A stretch of 28,108 bases of DNA from Actinomycetota bacterium (GCA_005779345.1 SXJQ01000114.1:1-28108), one strand, 5' to 3'. Positions 15,248-23,905 are shown, numbered from the stretch's first letter. A program made the numbers and translations. The notes: generated by a model from the letters alone, not told the origin.

Positions 15248-15880
15248 GTGCGCACGATCGCGGCGTTCGACTTCGACGGGACCCTGACGCGGCGCGACAC
15301 GCTGTATCCGTTCTTGCGTGACTTCGTCGGCGTGCCCGCACTCGCGGCCGCGGCGGTCCGCGACCTCCCGCGCCTCGCCGCCGCAGCCCTCGGACGTGGG
15401 GATCGCGACGCGGCCAAGGCGCGGCTGTTCGCCCGGGTCCTCGGCGGCCGCTCGGCGGGCGACGCGTGGGACCACGGTCGCCGCCACGCCGAGCGCATCG
15501 TCGCCTCCGGGCTCCGGCCCGAAATGATCGAACGCCTCGAGGGGCATCGCCGCGACGGGCACGAGGTCGTGATCGTGTCGGCATCGATCGACGCCTACCT
15601 CGACGTCGTCGGGTCGGTGCTCGGCATCGATCGTGTGCTGTGTACCCGGCTCGAGGTCCGCGACGGTCGTCTCACCGGTGCGATGCTCGGCGGCAACTGC
15701 CGCGGCGCCGCGAAACTCGCGCGGATCCGCGACGCGTTCGGCGACCCGACCACGGAGCCGTACGAACTGTGGGCCTACGGCGACAGCGCGGGCGACGACG
15801 CGATGCTCGGTGCCGCCGACCACGCCTTCCGGGTCCGTCGCGACGGCTCGATCGTGCCGACCAATCCAACAGCCGGCTGA
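15248..15880 (+). CDS. HAD-superfamily subfamily IB phosphatase
   Basis: A 210-residue HAD-IB hydrolase (phosphoserine-phosphatase-like fold). All four HAD motifs are intact: motif I AAFDFDGTLT (nucleophile Asp8, acid/base Asp10), motif II VIVSASIDAYLD (108-119), the Lys of motif III in GAAKLARI (Lys156), and motif IV YGDSAGDDAML (177-187). A four-helix cap lies between motifs I and II (about 25-95). Start GTG 15248 follows the dprE2 stop by 11 bases, and the predicted protein then begins right at strand 1 (MRTIAAFDFDG). Last gene of the DPA operon. Because the pathway needs removal of the 5-phosphate from DPPR, and no PAP2-type phosphatase like Rv3807c is present here, this protein is a candidate for that step; that role is inference. 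Confidence 0.88.
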   Translation: MRTIAAFDFDGTLTRRDTLYPFLRDFVGVPALAAAAVRDLPRLAAAALGRGDRDAAKARLFARVLGGRSAGDAWDHGRRHAERIVASGLRPEMIERLEGHRRDGHEVVIVSASIDAYLDVVGSVLGIDRVLCTRLEVRDGRLTGAMLGGNCRGAAKLARIRDAFGDPTTEPYELWAYGDSAGDDAMLGAADHAFRVRRDGSIVPTNPTAG

Positions 15881-15898
15881 TCCAATGGCCGTGCTGAT

Positions 15899-16762
15899 TC
15901 AGCGGCCGAGCCACACCCGGTCGGGGTCGGTCCCGAGGCCGTAGCCGACGAGGTCGGTGCGCAGGTCGCCGTCGAGGTCGCCCGCGACGAGCGCGGCGAG
16001 GTTCTCGTCGAAATCGATCGCCGGGCCACTCACGAACGCTCCGGTTCGGCTGCCGCGTCGCAACACGTCGCCGGCAGGTCCCGCGCCGTAGTACACGAGG
16101 TCGTCCGGTCCGTCGCCGTCGAAGTCGCCCGCGACGACGTGCGCGTAGCTCCCGTCGACCCTCACCGACGGTCCGTTCGCGAACACCGCGAACGCCGTGC
16201 CGAGTCGCAGCACGTCACCCTTGGTCCCGCGGCCGTAGAAGAAGAGATCGGTCACACGGTCGCCGTTGAAATCGCCGGGGACGATCGCGTCGTAACTGCC
16301 GTTGACGGCGAACGGCGACGCGCTGACGAACGACGCGCCGCGCCCGCCGAGCCGGACCACGTCGCCCTTCGTGCCCCGCCCGTAGAGGAACACGTCGCCG
16401 TACCCGTCGCCGTCGAAGTCACCGGGGACGACCGCGTCGTAACTCCCGTTGATCGCGATCGCCGGGCCGCTCACGAACGTGCCGGAACGGCTGCCCCGCC
16501 GGAGCACGTCGCCCTTCGTACCCCGCCCGTAGTAGAGGAGGTCGCCGTAGCCGTCGCCGTCGAAGTCGCCCGCGACCACCGCGTCGTAACTCCCGTTCAC
16601 CGCGTATCCGCCGACCGGGGTCGGCGCGCCCGCGGTACCGCGGAGCAACAGGTCCGGCGTCGCGCCGGGCGCGTACCACGCGAGGTCGCAACGCCCGTCG
16701 CCGTCGACGTTGACCGCGACGACGTGCGCGTACACACCGTCGACATCGAGCGCAGGTCCGCT
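15899..16762 (-). repeat. Six in-frame ~147-bp tandem repeats (49-residue FG-GAP units)
   Basis: Unit boundaries are about 16762-16619, 16618-16472, 16471-16325, 16324-16178, 16177-16031 and 16030-15899. Units 2-4 are nearly identical over SYDAVVPGDFDGDGYGD and YGRGTKGDVLRLG, and the match is visible at the nucleotide level. That suggests recent duplication or gene conversion. The first and last units are more diverged and slightly shorter. Copy number is likely to vary between strains. Confidence 0.88.
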
Positions 16763-18280
16763 CGCGAACGCGCTCGAACCCCGCGCCAGGGAACTCCGGC
16801 GGCTCGCGACGGCATGACACTGCGGCCGCGCGGGACGGTCCGACGACACCGCGCGGAGATTGCGGGCGTTGCGGCCGAACATCGGCCAGGCGTCGGTTGC
16901 GTTCGTGTCGGGCAGCGGTGTCGAGCGCACGCGCGTGCGTCGGTTCGGCGTGTCGAAACCGATGGTCACGAGTTGACGACCCGCGGCACCGAAATCCCCG
17001 ACGGCGCCGCTGCTCTCGAAGCTGATGACCTGGTTCACGGAGCCGAGTGACGCGCCGTCGGAACCTCGGAGCAGCCAGAACGCGAAGCTGTTGCCGACGC
17101 CCACGTCCTGGTCGCCGTCGCCGTCGAGGTCCGCGACGAGGGGCGACGCGGTGAGGTTTCCCCCGCTCACGGGCTTGCGATGCCAGAGCGCGGCGCCGTT
17201 GCCGCGGTACGCATGGACCTGCCCGTCGCGGGAACCGACGACGACCTCCGGTCGCCCGTCGCCGGTGAGGTCTCCGAGCGCGGGGGAACTCGTCGTCACG
17301 CCCGAGGTCGCCTGGGGCCAGCCCCCGACGGTGGAGCCGTCGTCGAGGTGATAGGCGTGGACACGGAGACCGTCGCTCCGATGGAAGAAGTCGCCGCCGC
17401 CCACGACCGCCTCGAGCCGACCGTCGCCGTCGACGTCGCCGAGCGCGGGCGATGACGTGTACACGTCGTTCGCCGCGCGCGTCCACGTGACGCCGACACC
17501 GCCGCCCGACCAGTCGAGGCGACGGAACCGACCACCCGACAGCGGATCGCCCGGGCCCTGTGCGAACCAGTCCGCGCCGATGAAGATCTCCTGGCGACCA
17601 TCGCGGTCGACGTCGTAGAGCGCGGGCGACGACCAGACGGTGTCGTTCGCGTAGTACGGGAAGCCGGGCAACGAACGGCAGTTCCGGTCGACCGCGTGCA
17701 CTCGGAGATCGAACCCGCCGAAGACGATGTCGTCGAAGCCGTCGCCGTCGACATCGCCGATCGCGGGCGACGAGTAGACCCCGTCGGCGTAGCCGTCGGG
17801 GACTCCGGTCTCCACCCAGATGTTGTGGATGTCGCGCGTTCGATAGCGGCACCGGGTCGCCCCGTTCGCAGCGAACACGACCAGGCCCCCGTGCTGGTTC
17901 GAGACCCATGTCGAACCGACCCCCACCGCGATCTCGAGCGATCCGTCGTGATCGAGGTCGCCGATCGCCGGACTGGAGTCGACCGCGGTCGCTCCCCCCT
18001 CGACGACCGCGGCGCGCGGCCACCCCGCCAGCGCGCGCCCGTCGGCGTCGACCGCACGCACGACGCCGTCCTGCGCCCCGAACACGATGTCGAGCCGGCC
18101 GTCGCGGTCGAGGTCGGCCAATTTCGGCGACGACGACCGGTCCCAGCCGCCGTACTGCAGCTCCCACCGATGCGGAATCGTGTCGGCGTACGCCGCGGCC
18201 TCGGATCGCGCGGCGCGCGGCAGCGCGGCAACCGTCGAAACGGTCGCGAGCAGAGCGATGGTGGCGAACACTCGACGCAC
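15899..18280 (-). CDS. Secreted FG-GAP/VCBS beta-propeller repeat protein
   Basis: A 793-residue exported protein. Residues 1-30 form a signal peptide: basic MRRVF, a hydrophobic core ATIALLATVSTVAAL, and an Ala-rich cleavage region. The first half holds about seven FG-GAP repeats with Ca-binding D-x-D-x-D-G loops (for example LADLDRDGRLDIVFG, IGDVDGDGFDDIVFG, LGDLTGDGRPEVVVG), consistent with a seven-bladed propeller. A linker with AWPMFGRNARNLR follows. The C-terminal third has six ~49-residue units of a second type, likely a second propeller. GTG 18280 is chosen because it places the signal peptide at the N-terminus and starts 16 bases after the upstream GT4 stop; an ATG at 18343 would add 21 residues and overlap that gene. 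No anchor or enzyme domain was seen. It may be a surface lectin or adhesin. Confidence 0.9.
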   Translation of the reverse strand: MRRVFATIALLATVSTVAALPRAARSEAAAYADTIPHRWELQYGGWDRSSSPKLADLDRDGRLDIVFGAQDGVVRAVDADGRALAGWPRAAVVEGGATAVDSSPAIGDLDHDGSLEIAVGVGSTWVSNQHGGLVVFAANGATRCRYRTRDIHNIWVETGVPDGYADGVYSSPAIGDVDGDGFDDIVFGGFDLRVHAVDRNCRSLPGFPYYANDTVWSSPALYDVDRDGRQEIFIGADWFAQGPGDPLSGGRFRRLDWSGGGVGVTWTRAANDVYTSSPALGDVDGDGRLEAVVGGGDFFHRSDGLRVHAYHLDDGSTVGGWPQATSGVTTSSPALGDLTGDGRPEVVVGSRDGQVHAYRGNGAALWHRKPVSGGNLTASPLVADLDGDGDQDVGVGNSFAFWLLRGSDGASLGSVNQVISFESSGAVGDFGAAGRQLVTIGFDTPNRRTRVRSTPLPDTNATDAWPMFGRNARNLRAVSSDRPARPQCHAVASRRSSLARGSSAFASGPALDVDGVYAHVVAVNVDGDGRCDLAWYAPGATPDLLLRGTAGAPTPVGGYAVNGSYDAVVAGDFDGDGYGDLLYYGRGTKGDVLRRGSRSGTFVSGPAIAINGSYDAVVPGDFDGDGYGDVFLYGRGTKGDVVRLGGRGASFVSASPFAVNGSYDAIVPGDFNGDRVTDLFFYGRGTKGDVLRLGTAFAVFANGPSVRVDGSYAHVVAGDFDGDGPDDLVYYGAGPAGDVLRRGSRTGAFVSGPAIDFDENLAALVAGDLDGDLRTDLVGYGLGTDPDRVWLGR

Positions 18281-18296
18281 AGGAACCCCGGGATTC

Positions 18297-19511
18297 CTAT
18301 CGACCGATCGGAGGTGTGGCCTGTAACCGTCGTTCGCCGGCATGGTGGCGGACCTCGGTGACGAGGCGCTCGTAGCGGTCGACCACGGCGTCCCAGCCGT
18401 ACTCCCGCGCGACGTGCACACGACCCCGGGCACCGAGTTGGCCGCCCAGGCCGTCGGTGGCGGTCAGGCGTTCGACGGCGACCTCGAACCCGGCGAAGTC
18501 GCCGAACACGAGCCCGCCAGCGGCCTCGCGCGTGTGGTCGACCGTGACCGCACAGCGAGCGTTCACCAGAACGGGCACGCCGACCGACCACGCCTCCATG
18601 ACGACGATCCCGAAACTCTCGAACGCGCTCGGCGACACGAGGGTCGCAGCGCCCCGCAACAAGCCCCACTTCGTCGCGTCGTCGACCTCCCCGGTCACGA
18701 TCATCCGCGGTGTCGCGTCGGGGCGATGTACGACCGGACCAGCGAACACGAGGTGCAGCTCGTCGTCGTGTCGCGCGACGTACTCGCGCCACAGACGAGC
18801 GAGCAGCGCGGCACCCTTGCCGTCGTCGACCCGACCGAGGCAGAGCACGTAGGGCGCGGCGCCCAGCCCGAATGCCGCGCGGGCTGCACCGGGATCACCG
18901 TCGCCCGCGTCGACGCCGAGTCCGACGACGGCCTGGGGCGTGGAGCCCACGGCAAAGCGTTCGCCCACGAGCCGCCGTTCCGCATGGCTCCAGAACGACA
19001 GGCCGTCGACCCGAGCGAACAGTTCGCGATACGTCGCGAGCGCGAGCGGCAACTCGTCGTGAGCCGCGGCGTGCAACACCGTCGGCACGCGCGCGACCGC
19101 AGCGCCGATGACCGTCGGGTGGTACAGGTACGGGTGCAGCGCGACGGCATCGGCGTCGGCCGTCGCGATTGCCTCGATGAGGCCCGCGCTGACGGGCCCC
19201 TGCGCCTCGAGCCAGGAGCGCTCGTCGGCCGCGCTCGCCCGGAGCGGCGCAGGCAACAGGCGCGCCGAGCGCTCGTCGAAGTCCCGGGCGCGGCGCCGCT
19301 CGACCGCGAAACGCCGGACCACGACGCCGCCGTGCTCCTCGCTCCCCGGAGCGAACCCGTCGTTCCATGCGGTATCGATCGCCGTCGTCGTGAGGACCTC
19401 GATGTTCCAGCCGCGCCGCGCGACGAGTTGCTCGGCGAGCAGTCGGGCGGCGGTCTCGGCACCGCCGCCGACCTCGCGCCCGTAGCGCGGCGTGACGATC
19501 GCGAGCTTCAC
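18297..19511 (-). CDS. GT4-family glycosyltransferase
   Basis: A 404-residue GT-B glycosyltransferase. The acceptor domain opens MKLAIVTPRYGREVGGGAET (1-20) with the Gly-rich GT4 loop. The donor domain has YVLCLGRVDDGKGAALL (about 237-253) and the E-x7-E motif in SAFESFGIVVMEAWSVGVPV (about 312-331). Start GTG 19511 overlaps the TGA of the upstream GT4 (GTGA, 19508-19511), so the two are translationally coupled. It precedes the secreted FG-GAP gene by 16 bases and probably shares its mRNA. Sugar specificity is unknown. Confidence 0.91.
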   Translation of the reverse strand: MKLAIVTPRYGREVGGGAETAARLLAEQLVARRGWNIEVLTTTAIDTAWNDGFAPGSEEHGGVVVRRFAVERRRARDFDERSARLLPAPLRASAADERSWLEAQGPVSAGLIEAIATADADAVALHPYLYHPTVIGAAVARVPTVLHAAAHDELPLALATYRELFARVDGLSFWSHAERRLVGERFAVGSTPQAVVGLGVDAGDGDPGAARAAFGLGAAPYVLCLGRVDDGKGAALLARLWREYVARHDDELHLVFAGPVVHRPDATPRMIVTGEVDDATKWGLLRGAATLVSPSAFESFGIVVMEAWSVGVPVLVNARCAVTVDHTREAAGGLVFGDFAGFEVAVERLTATDGLGGQLGARGRVHVAREYGWDAVVDRYERLVTEVRHHAGERRLQATPPIGR

Positions 19512-20596
19512 ATCGTGCTTTCGAGCGCGGCGACGAACCGCTGCCGGACCTGTGCGGGATCGAACGCACCGCGGAGTCGGCGCGTGCCGTGCGCGACGAG
19601 CGTCGACCGCAGCCCCGCGTCAGCTACGACGCGCTGCACCGACGCGGCGACGACCGCGGGCGACTTGTCGTGCAGCACGAGCCCGGCATCGCCGAGGGTC
19701 TCGGGAACTGCGCCGGCGGCGAAGGCAACGACCGGAACGGCGTGCGACCACGCCTCGAGCAGCGGAACGCAGAATCCCTCGTGGTCCGACAGGCAGACGA
19801 ACACGTCGGCCTGGTCGTAGTACGCCGCGAGCGCCGCGGGTGAGGCGCCGACGAACTCCACCCGATCGACGAGCCCGAGTGTCTCGACCAGGCCCCGGAG
19901 CGCAGCCGTGTACCGATCCGATGCGGAGCCGCCGACGAGCCACAATCGAGCGGTCGGGTCGTGGGCGCGCACGTACATCGCGAACGCAGCGAGGAGGTCG
20001 TGTTGGGCCTTGTTCGGGGCCAACCGCCCGACGAAGAGCCAGTCGGTCCCCGCCTTGCCGGCGCCGAGGCGCGCAACCGTGTCGGGGTCGGGCTCCACGA
20101 CGGTCGGGTCGAGCATGACCGGAACCGTCGCTGTCGCCCGGTATCCGGCCGCGAGGAGTTCGTCTTCGTTGAAGCGGCTGTCGGCGAGACCGAGCCGGCA
20201 ACGCGATGCGAGCGCGCCGAGCTGGCGGCGCCCCCAGGCAACGGCGCTGCCGACGCCCGGGTCCCACGGTTCGAGCAACTCCGCAGGCGTGAGGTTGTGG
20301 TGATCGACGACGAGGGTCTCCGAACGAGCCGCGAGACGGTCGGCGAGCACCGCGCCGATCGCGAGGTGGTACACGAGCACGTCGTCGGGCCGCGCTCGCC
20401 GCGCGTACTCCTCGAAGTCGAGGACCACATCCGTCTCGCGCGCTCGGGCCGCGGCCACGAAGGCAGCGTCGACCTCGCTCGCGAACACCTCGGACTCGTA
20501 TCCCGCGGCGCGCAGTGCCGCCTGGCCCTGGAGCACGTGAACGCCGACGGCGCCGGGTTCGAGCCGCGGCACGAACTGGTGCACGGCCGGAGTCAT
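19508..20596 (-). CDS. GT4-family glycosyltransferase (tandem paralogue 2)
   Basis: A 362-residue GT-B glycosyltransferase beginning MTPAVHQFVPRLEPGAVGVH. Motifs: LVVDHHNLTPAELLEPWDPG (about 118-137), RCRLGLADSRFNEDELL, LFVGRLAPNKAQHDLLAAF in the donor domain, and E-x7-E in LSDHEGFCVPLLEAWSHAVP. These same blocks recur in the gene immediately upstream, so the two are tandem paralogues. Start ATG 20596 overlaps the upstream TGA (ATGA, 20593-20596), and its own stop overlaps the next GTG. The conserved DHHNLTP/DYHNVTP block suggests both act in one pathway on related acceptors; the sugar is unknown. Confidence 0.91.
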   Translation of the reverse strand: MTPAVHQFVPRLEPGAVGVHVLQGQAALRAAGYESEVFASEVDAAFVAAARARETDVVLDFEEYARRARPDDVLVYHLAIGAVLADRLAARSETLVVDHHNLTPAELLEPWDPGVGSAVAWGRRQLGALASRCRLGLADSRFNEDELLAAGYRATATVPVMLDPTVVEPDPDTVARLGAGKAGTDWLFVGRLAPNKAQHDLLAAFAMYVRAHDPTARLWLVGGSASDRYTAALRGLVETLGLVDRVEFVGASPAALAAYYDQADVFVCLSDHEGFCVPLLEAWSHAVPVVAFAAGAVPETLGDAGLVLHDKSPAVVAASVQRVVADAGLRSTLVAHGTRRLRGAFDPAQVRQRFVAALESTM

Positions 20597-21672
20597 GCGG
20601 CGACGACCGAGGCGATCTCGGCGAGCAGCTTGGCCCGCGTGCGCGGCAGGGAGAACTCCTCGAGGCGCGCAGCGCCACGCGACACGATGCGCGAGCGCAA
20701 CGGCGCGTCGTCGAGCGCGACACGAGCGATCGCGGCCGCCACGGTCGCCGGCGATTTCCGCGTCAACACGATGCCGGCATCGTCGAGCGTCTCGGTCACC
20801 GCGGTGCTCGCGAACGCGACGATCGGGAGCCCGTGGTACCACGACTCGAGCAGCGGGACACAGAAGCCCTCGTGCTCCGACAGACACACGAAGCAGCTCG
20901 CACCTTCGTAATAGGCCGACAGGATCGCGGGTGGCGCGCTCCCGACGAACTCGATGAACGGCTCCACCCCAGCCGCTCGCGCGTATGACCGCAGGGCGCG
21001 TGCGTACCGATCCGACGACGATCCGCCGACGAGGTGCAGCCGGGCGTCGATGCCGTGTCCGGTCCGGAGCGCGGCGACCGTGGCAACGAGATCGTGCTGG
21101 CACTTGTTCGGGGCGAGGCGTCCGACGAACAACAGGTGCACGATGCCGGAAGCGCGGTCCGCGCACAGGCGAGCGAGCAGCGCAGGATCGGCGACCGCCG
21201 CGAAGTTCTCCGAATCGACCATGATCGGGACGACCGCGGTACGACGGGCACCGAGCTCGACGAGTTCGCGCTCGTTGTACGCGCTGTCGGCGAGCCCGAG
21301 CCGACAGCGCGCTGCGAGTGCACGGAGTTGGCGACGACCTGCGGCCATGCGAATCGCGGCGTGCGGCTCCCATGCCGCGAAGAATCCCGACGGCGTGACG
21401 TTGTGGTAGTCGACGATGAGTGGTTCGGGTCGGGCGGTCACGAACTCGGCGACCGGTGAACCGATCGCATGGCCGTAGAGGAGCCAGGTGTCGGGGGCGC
21501 CCTCGAACGAGCGGAACGGGCGCGCGTGCGATCGCAACGAACCCTTCGCCTCACCGACGAAGATGTCGCTCGCGTACCCGGCTCCCCGCAGCGCGTCGCG
21601 GATCTGGAGGTGGTGCTGCGACTGGGCGTCGCGAGGCGCGAGCGAGGAAAGGAACTGGTGGACGGCGACCAT
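20593..21672 (-). CDS. GT4-family glycosyltransferase (tandem paralogue 1)
   Basis: A 359-residue GT-B glycosyltransferase starting MVAVHQFLSSLAPRDAQSQH. It shares ordered blocks with its downstream neighbour: LIVDYHNVTPSGFFAAWEPH, RCRLGLADSAYNERELVEL, LFVGRLAPNKCQHDL, LHLVGGSSSDRY and E-x7-E in LSEHEGFCVPLLESWYHGLP. Start ATG 21672 shares one base with the stop of the methyltransferase-like gene (TGATG), so translation is likely coupled. The pair probably arose by tandem duplication followed by divergence, giving two successive or alternative sugar additions. Confidence 0.91.
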   Translation of the reverse strand: MVAVHQFLSSLAPRDAQSQHHLQIRDALRGAGYASDIFVGEAKGSLRSHARPFRSFEGAPDTWLLYGHAIGSPVAEFVTARPEPLIVDYHNVTPSGFFAAWEPHAAIRMAAGRRQLRALAARCRLGLADSAYNERELVELGARRTAVVPIMVDSENFAAVADPALLARLCADRASGIVHLLFVGRLAPNKCQHDLVATVAALRTGHGIDARLHLVGGSSSDRYARALRSYARAAGVEPFIEFVGSAPPAILSAYYEGASCFVCLSEHEGFCVPLLESWYHGLPIVAFASTAVTETLDDAGIVLTRKSPATVAAAIARVALDDAPLRSRIVSRGAARLEEFSLPRTRAKLLAEIASVVAA

Positions 21673-22655
21673 CAGCCGCGACGGCGCGCCGTGATCAGGA
21701 GCTGTCGCTCACCGGCCTCGACCGTGATGTCGTCGAGCCCTGCGGCGACCAGGAGATGCTCCCAGGTCGGCGCGCCGAAAGGCGGGGCGGCCGCGAGGTC
21801 GGCGGCGATCGGTTCGCGTTCGGGGTACGCGTCGCGTTCGGTTGCGACGACGAGCAGCACGCCCTCGTCGCGGATCCGGGTGATCGCCCGACGGAGCAAC
21901 GCGATTCGGGACCCCGCGGGCGCGGCATCGACATCGGAACCGAGGAGGACCGCGGCGGCCAACGCGCCGCGGCCCACCGAGCCGAGGTGCGCGTACGGCT
22001 CGTCGGGGAGCAGGGAGATGCCGAACTCGTCGTCGGCCGCATCGCGGGTCGCGGCATCGGGCTCGGTGCCGTACACATCGACACCGTCGGCGCGGAGCGC
22101 CACGACGAGTTGCCCCCGACCGGCGCGAGCGACGACGACGCGACCGGTCACGCCGGCCAGACGGCGGCGCACCAACTCGATGATCGCAGGCGCCGGCGCG
22201 ACCGGAGCAAGGCCCGCCAGCTCGAGATCGCGCGCGTCGGCGTCGCCCAGCCGTCTTTCGATCGCGGCCAGGCGATCGGCGACGACGCGCAGCGCCCGGA
22301 CCGACGATCCGGCGAACTGGGAGATCTCCTGGGTGAGCCAGGTGTGATACCAGCCAAGGGCGCGGGCGAAGCCCTGCTTGACGATTCGCCCAGCCGGTTT
22401 CTGCGACTCCACCGGGATGAACGGTTCGATCAGCCCGTGCTCCTCGGCCGCATCGATCAACGCGCCGAGGTCGCCCGAGGCTTCGGGTGGCGCGAAGCGA
22501 GCGAACAGCTCGCCGAGCTCACGCTCGAACGCCGGTGGGTACCGGCCGGATCGACGGCGGGCGCGCGCCTCGGCCTCGATCTCGGCGACGACCGCCGCCA
22601 GGTCGAGCGCGCCATCCGGCTCACCGGTGGCCTCGGGCGCATTCGCGTCGGGCAT
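21672..22655 (-). CDS. Methyltransferase-like protein with degenerate SAM motif, Wzt-linked
   Basis: A 327-residue cytoplasmic protein. The N-terminal ~140 residues are helical and charged, with PVESQKPAGRIVKQGFARAL (81-100) then a segment to about 136 that looks like the helical region preceding methyltransferase domains in polysaccharide clusters. From about 170 it has a Rossmann-like outline: VTGRVVVARAGRGQLVVALR (169-188), then VDVYGTEPD (192-200), then late strands GVLLVVATERD and RQLLITARR. Where class I methyltransferases have D/E-x-G-x-G, this reads ARAGRGQ, so SAM binding may be lost or altered. The ATG directly follows the Wzt stop (TGAATG), and the next GT4 overlaps its stop. It may modify or cap the exported chain, or be a non-catalytic scaffold. 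Confidence 0.72.
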   Translation of the reverse strand: MPDANAPEATGEPDGALDLAAVVAEIEAEARARRRSGRYPPAFERELGELFARFAPPEASGDLGALIDAAEEHGLIEPFIPVESQKPAGRIVKQGFARALGWYHTWLTQEISQFAGSSVRALRVVADRLAAIERRLGDADARDLELAGLAPVAPAPAIIELVRRRLAGVTGRVVVARAGRGQLVVALRADGVDVYGTEPDAATRDAADDEFGISLLPDEPYAHLGSVGRGALAAAVLLGSDVDAAPAGSRIALLRRAITRIRDEGVLLVVATERDAYPEREPIAADLAAAPPFGAPTWEHLLVAAGLDDITVEAGERQLLITARRRG

Positions 22656-23897
22656 TCAGGCCTCCACCTGCATTCGCAGGGCGACGATGCCGTGCGATCG
22701 ATCGGTCGGTAGCACTGCGATCTGGTGGCGTTGCTCGCTCCAGTCGTACGTGATGCTCTCGTCGTAGTTCTGCACCGCGAACGAGACGCGGTAATCGCCG
22801 CCGAGGAGCGGGAGCGACTCGAACCGGAACACGACCTCGGCGTCGCCATCGATCGCGGGCACGGCGACCCCGAGGAACTTCGTGTTGCTCCCGAACACGA
22901 GCTTGCCGGTGGCATCGTGGATTCCGATCCCGACCATCACGTCGTCGACTCGGCGGTCGGAGTGATAGCGCACCCGCGCCGCGAACGGCTCGTGCGGGAG
23001 CAGATGGCCGCGACGATCGTGCTCCGGGTACTCGAACTCGACGCCCACGATTCGCACGTCGCCGCTCGCGCGCAATTCCATCTCCGACGGAGGGGTTTCG
23101 CGCGCGCTTCGGACCGCGCCGGTACGACGACCCGCGCCGCGCGCCGACTCGGTTTCGACGACGAGCGAACCGCCCGCGTAGAGGCGCTCACGGAACGTGC
23201 GGATCGACTCGGCGGGGTCGCCGTCGGCGACGACCCCGCCGTGATCGAGCACGACCGCGCGGTTGCAGATTTCTTGCACCTGCCCGACCGCGTGCGTGAC
23301 GAACACGATGGTGCGTCCTTCTCGCTGGAACTGCCGGACGCGATCCATGCAGCGACGCTGGAATGCCTCGTCGCCGACTGCGAGCACTTCGTCGACGAGC
23401 AGGATGTCGGGGTCGAGGTTCACCGCGACCGCGAACCCGAGGCGAACGAACATGCCCGACGAGTAGTGCTTCACCGGCGAATCGATGAACTGCTCGAGCT
23501 CGCTGAACGCGACGATGTCGTCGAAATGACGGGCGATCTCCTTCTTCGACAGCCCGAGGATCGCACCGTTGAGGAAGACGTTCTCGCGGCCGGTGAGATC
23601 GGGTTGGAACCCCGCGCCGAGTTCGAGGAGCGCTGCGACCCGACCGGTGGTGGTGATCGTGCCCTGGTTGGGACGCAGGATCCCCGCGATGCACTTGAGC
23701 AGCGTGCTCTTGCCGCTGCCGTTGTGACCGAGCAACCCGACGGTGCTCCCCTGGTCGATGCGTAGATCGATGTCGCGCAACGCCCAGAACACCTCGTCGC
23801 GATTGCGTCCGGCGCCGAGGACCCGCTCCTTCAGCGACTTGTCGTGGCGCAATCGGAATCGCTTGGAGACATCGCCGATCTCGATCGCGTACCCCAT
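22656..23897 (-). CDS. wzt: ABC polysaccharide exporter ATP-binding subunit with C-terminal Wzt domain
   Basis: A 413-residue ATPase of an ABC transporter exporting undecaprenyl-linked polysaccharide. The nucleotide-binding domain has Walker A GHNGSGKST (57-65), a Q-loop region at LELGAGFQPDLTGRENV, signature YSSGM (145-149), Walker B ILLVDE (165-170) and H-loop His202 in FVTHA. Residues ~270-413 form a beta-rich Wzt C-terminal domain (VRIVGVEFEYPEH through VALRMQVEA). In E. coli O9a/O8 this domain recognises the modified chain end. Start ATG 23897 (MGYAIEIGDVSKRF) follows the Wzm stop by 8 bases. The C-terminal domain indicates that a terminal modification may license export, which fits the adjacent methyltransferase-like gene. 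Confidence 0.95.
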   Translation of the reverse strand: MGYAIEIGDVSKRFRLRHDKSLKERVLGAGRNRDEVFWALRDIDLRIDQGSTVGLLGHNGSGKSTLLKCIAGILRPNQGTITTTGRVAALLELGAGFQPDLTGRENVFLNGAILGLSKKEIARHFDDIVAFSELEQFIDSPVKHYSSGMFVRLGFAVAVNLDPDILLVDEVLAVGDEAFQRRCMDRVRQFQREGRTIVFVTHAVGQVQEICNRAVVLDHGGVVADGDPAESIRTFRERLYAGGSLVVETESARGAGRRTGAVRSARETPPSEMELRASGDVRIVGVEFEYPEHDRRGHLLPHEPFAARVRYHSDRRVDDVMVGIGIHDATGKLVFGSNTKFLGVAVPAIDGDAEVVFRFESLPLLGGDYRVSFAVQNYDESITYDWSEQRHQIAVLPTDRSHGIVALRMQVEA

Positions 23898-23905
23898 CGC
23901 CGCGA

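Noticed and set aside
15876..15903. GCTGA...TCAGC inverted repeat between the convergent HAD and FG-GAP genes
   Set aside because: Five-base stem with an 18-base loop and no T-tract; too weak to call a terminator.
15899..16762. CRISPR-like or non-coding satellite reading of the periodic 147-bp repeats
   Set aside because: Repeats are in frame, encode D-x-D-x-D-G propeller units and lack spacer structure, so they are protein repeats.
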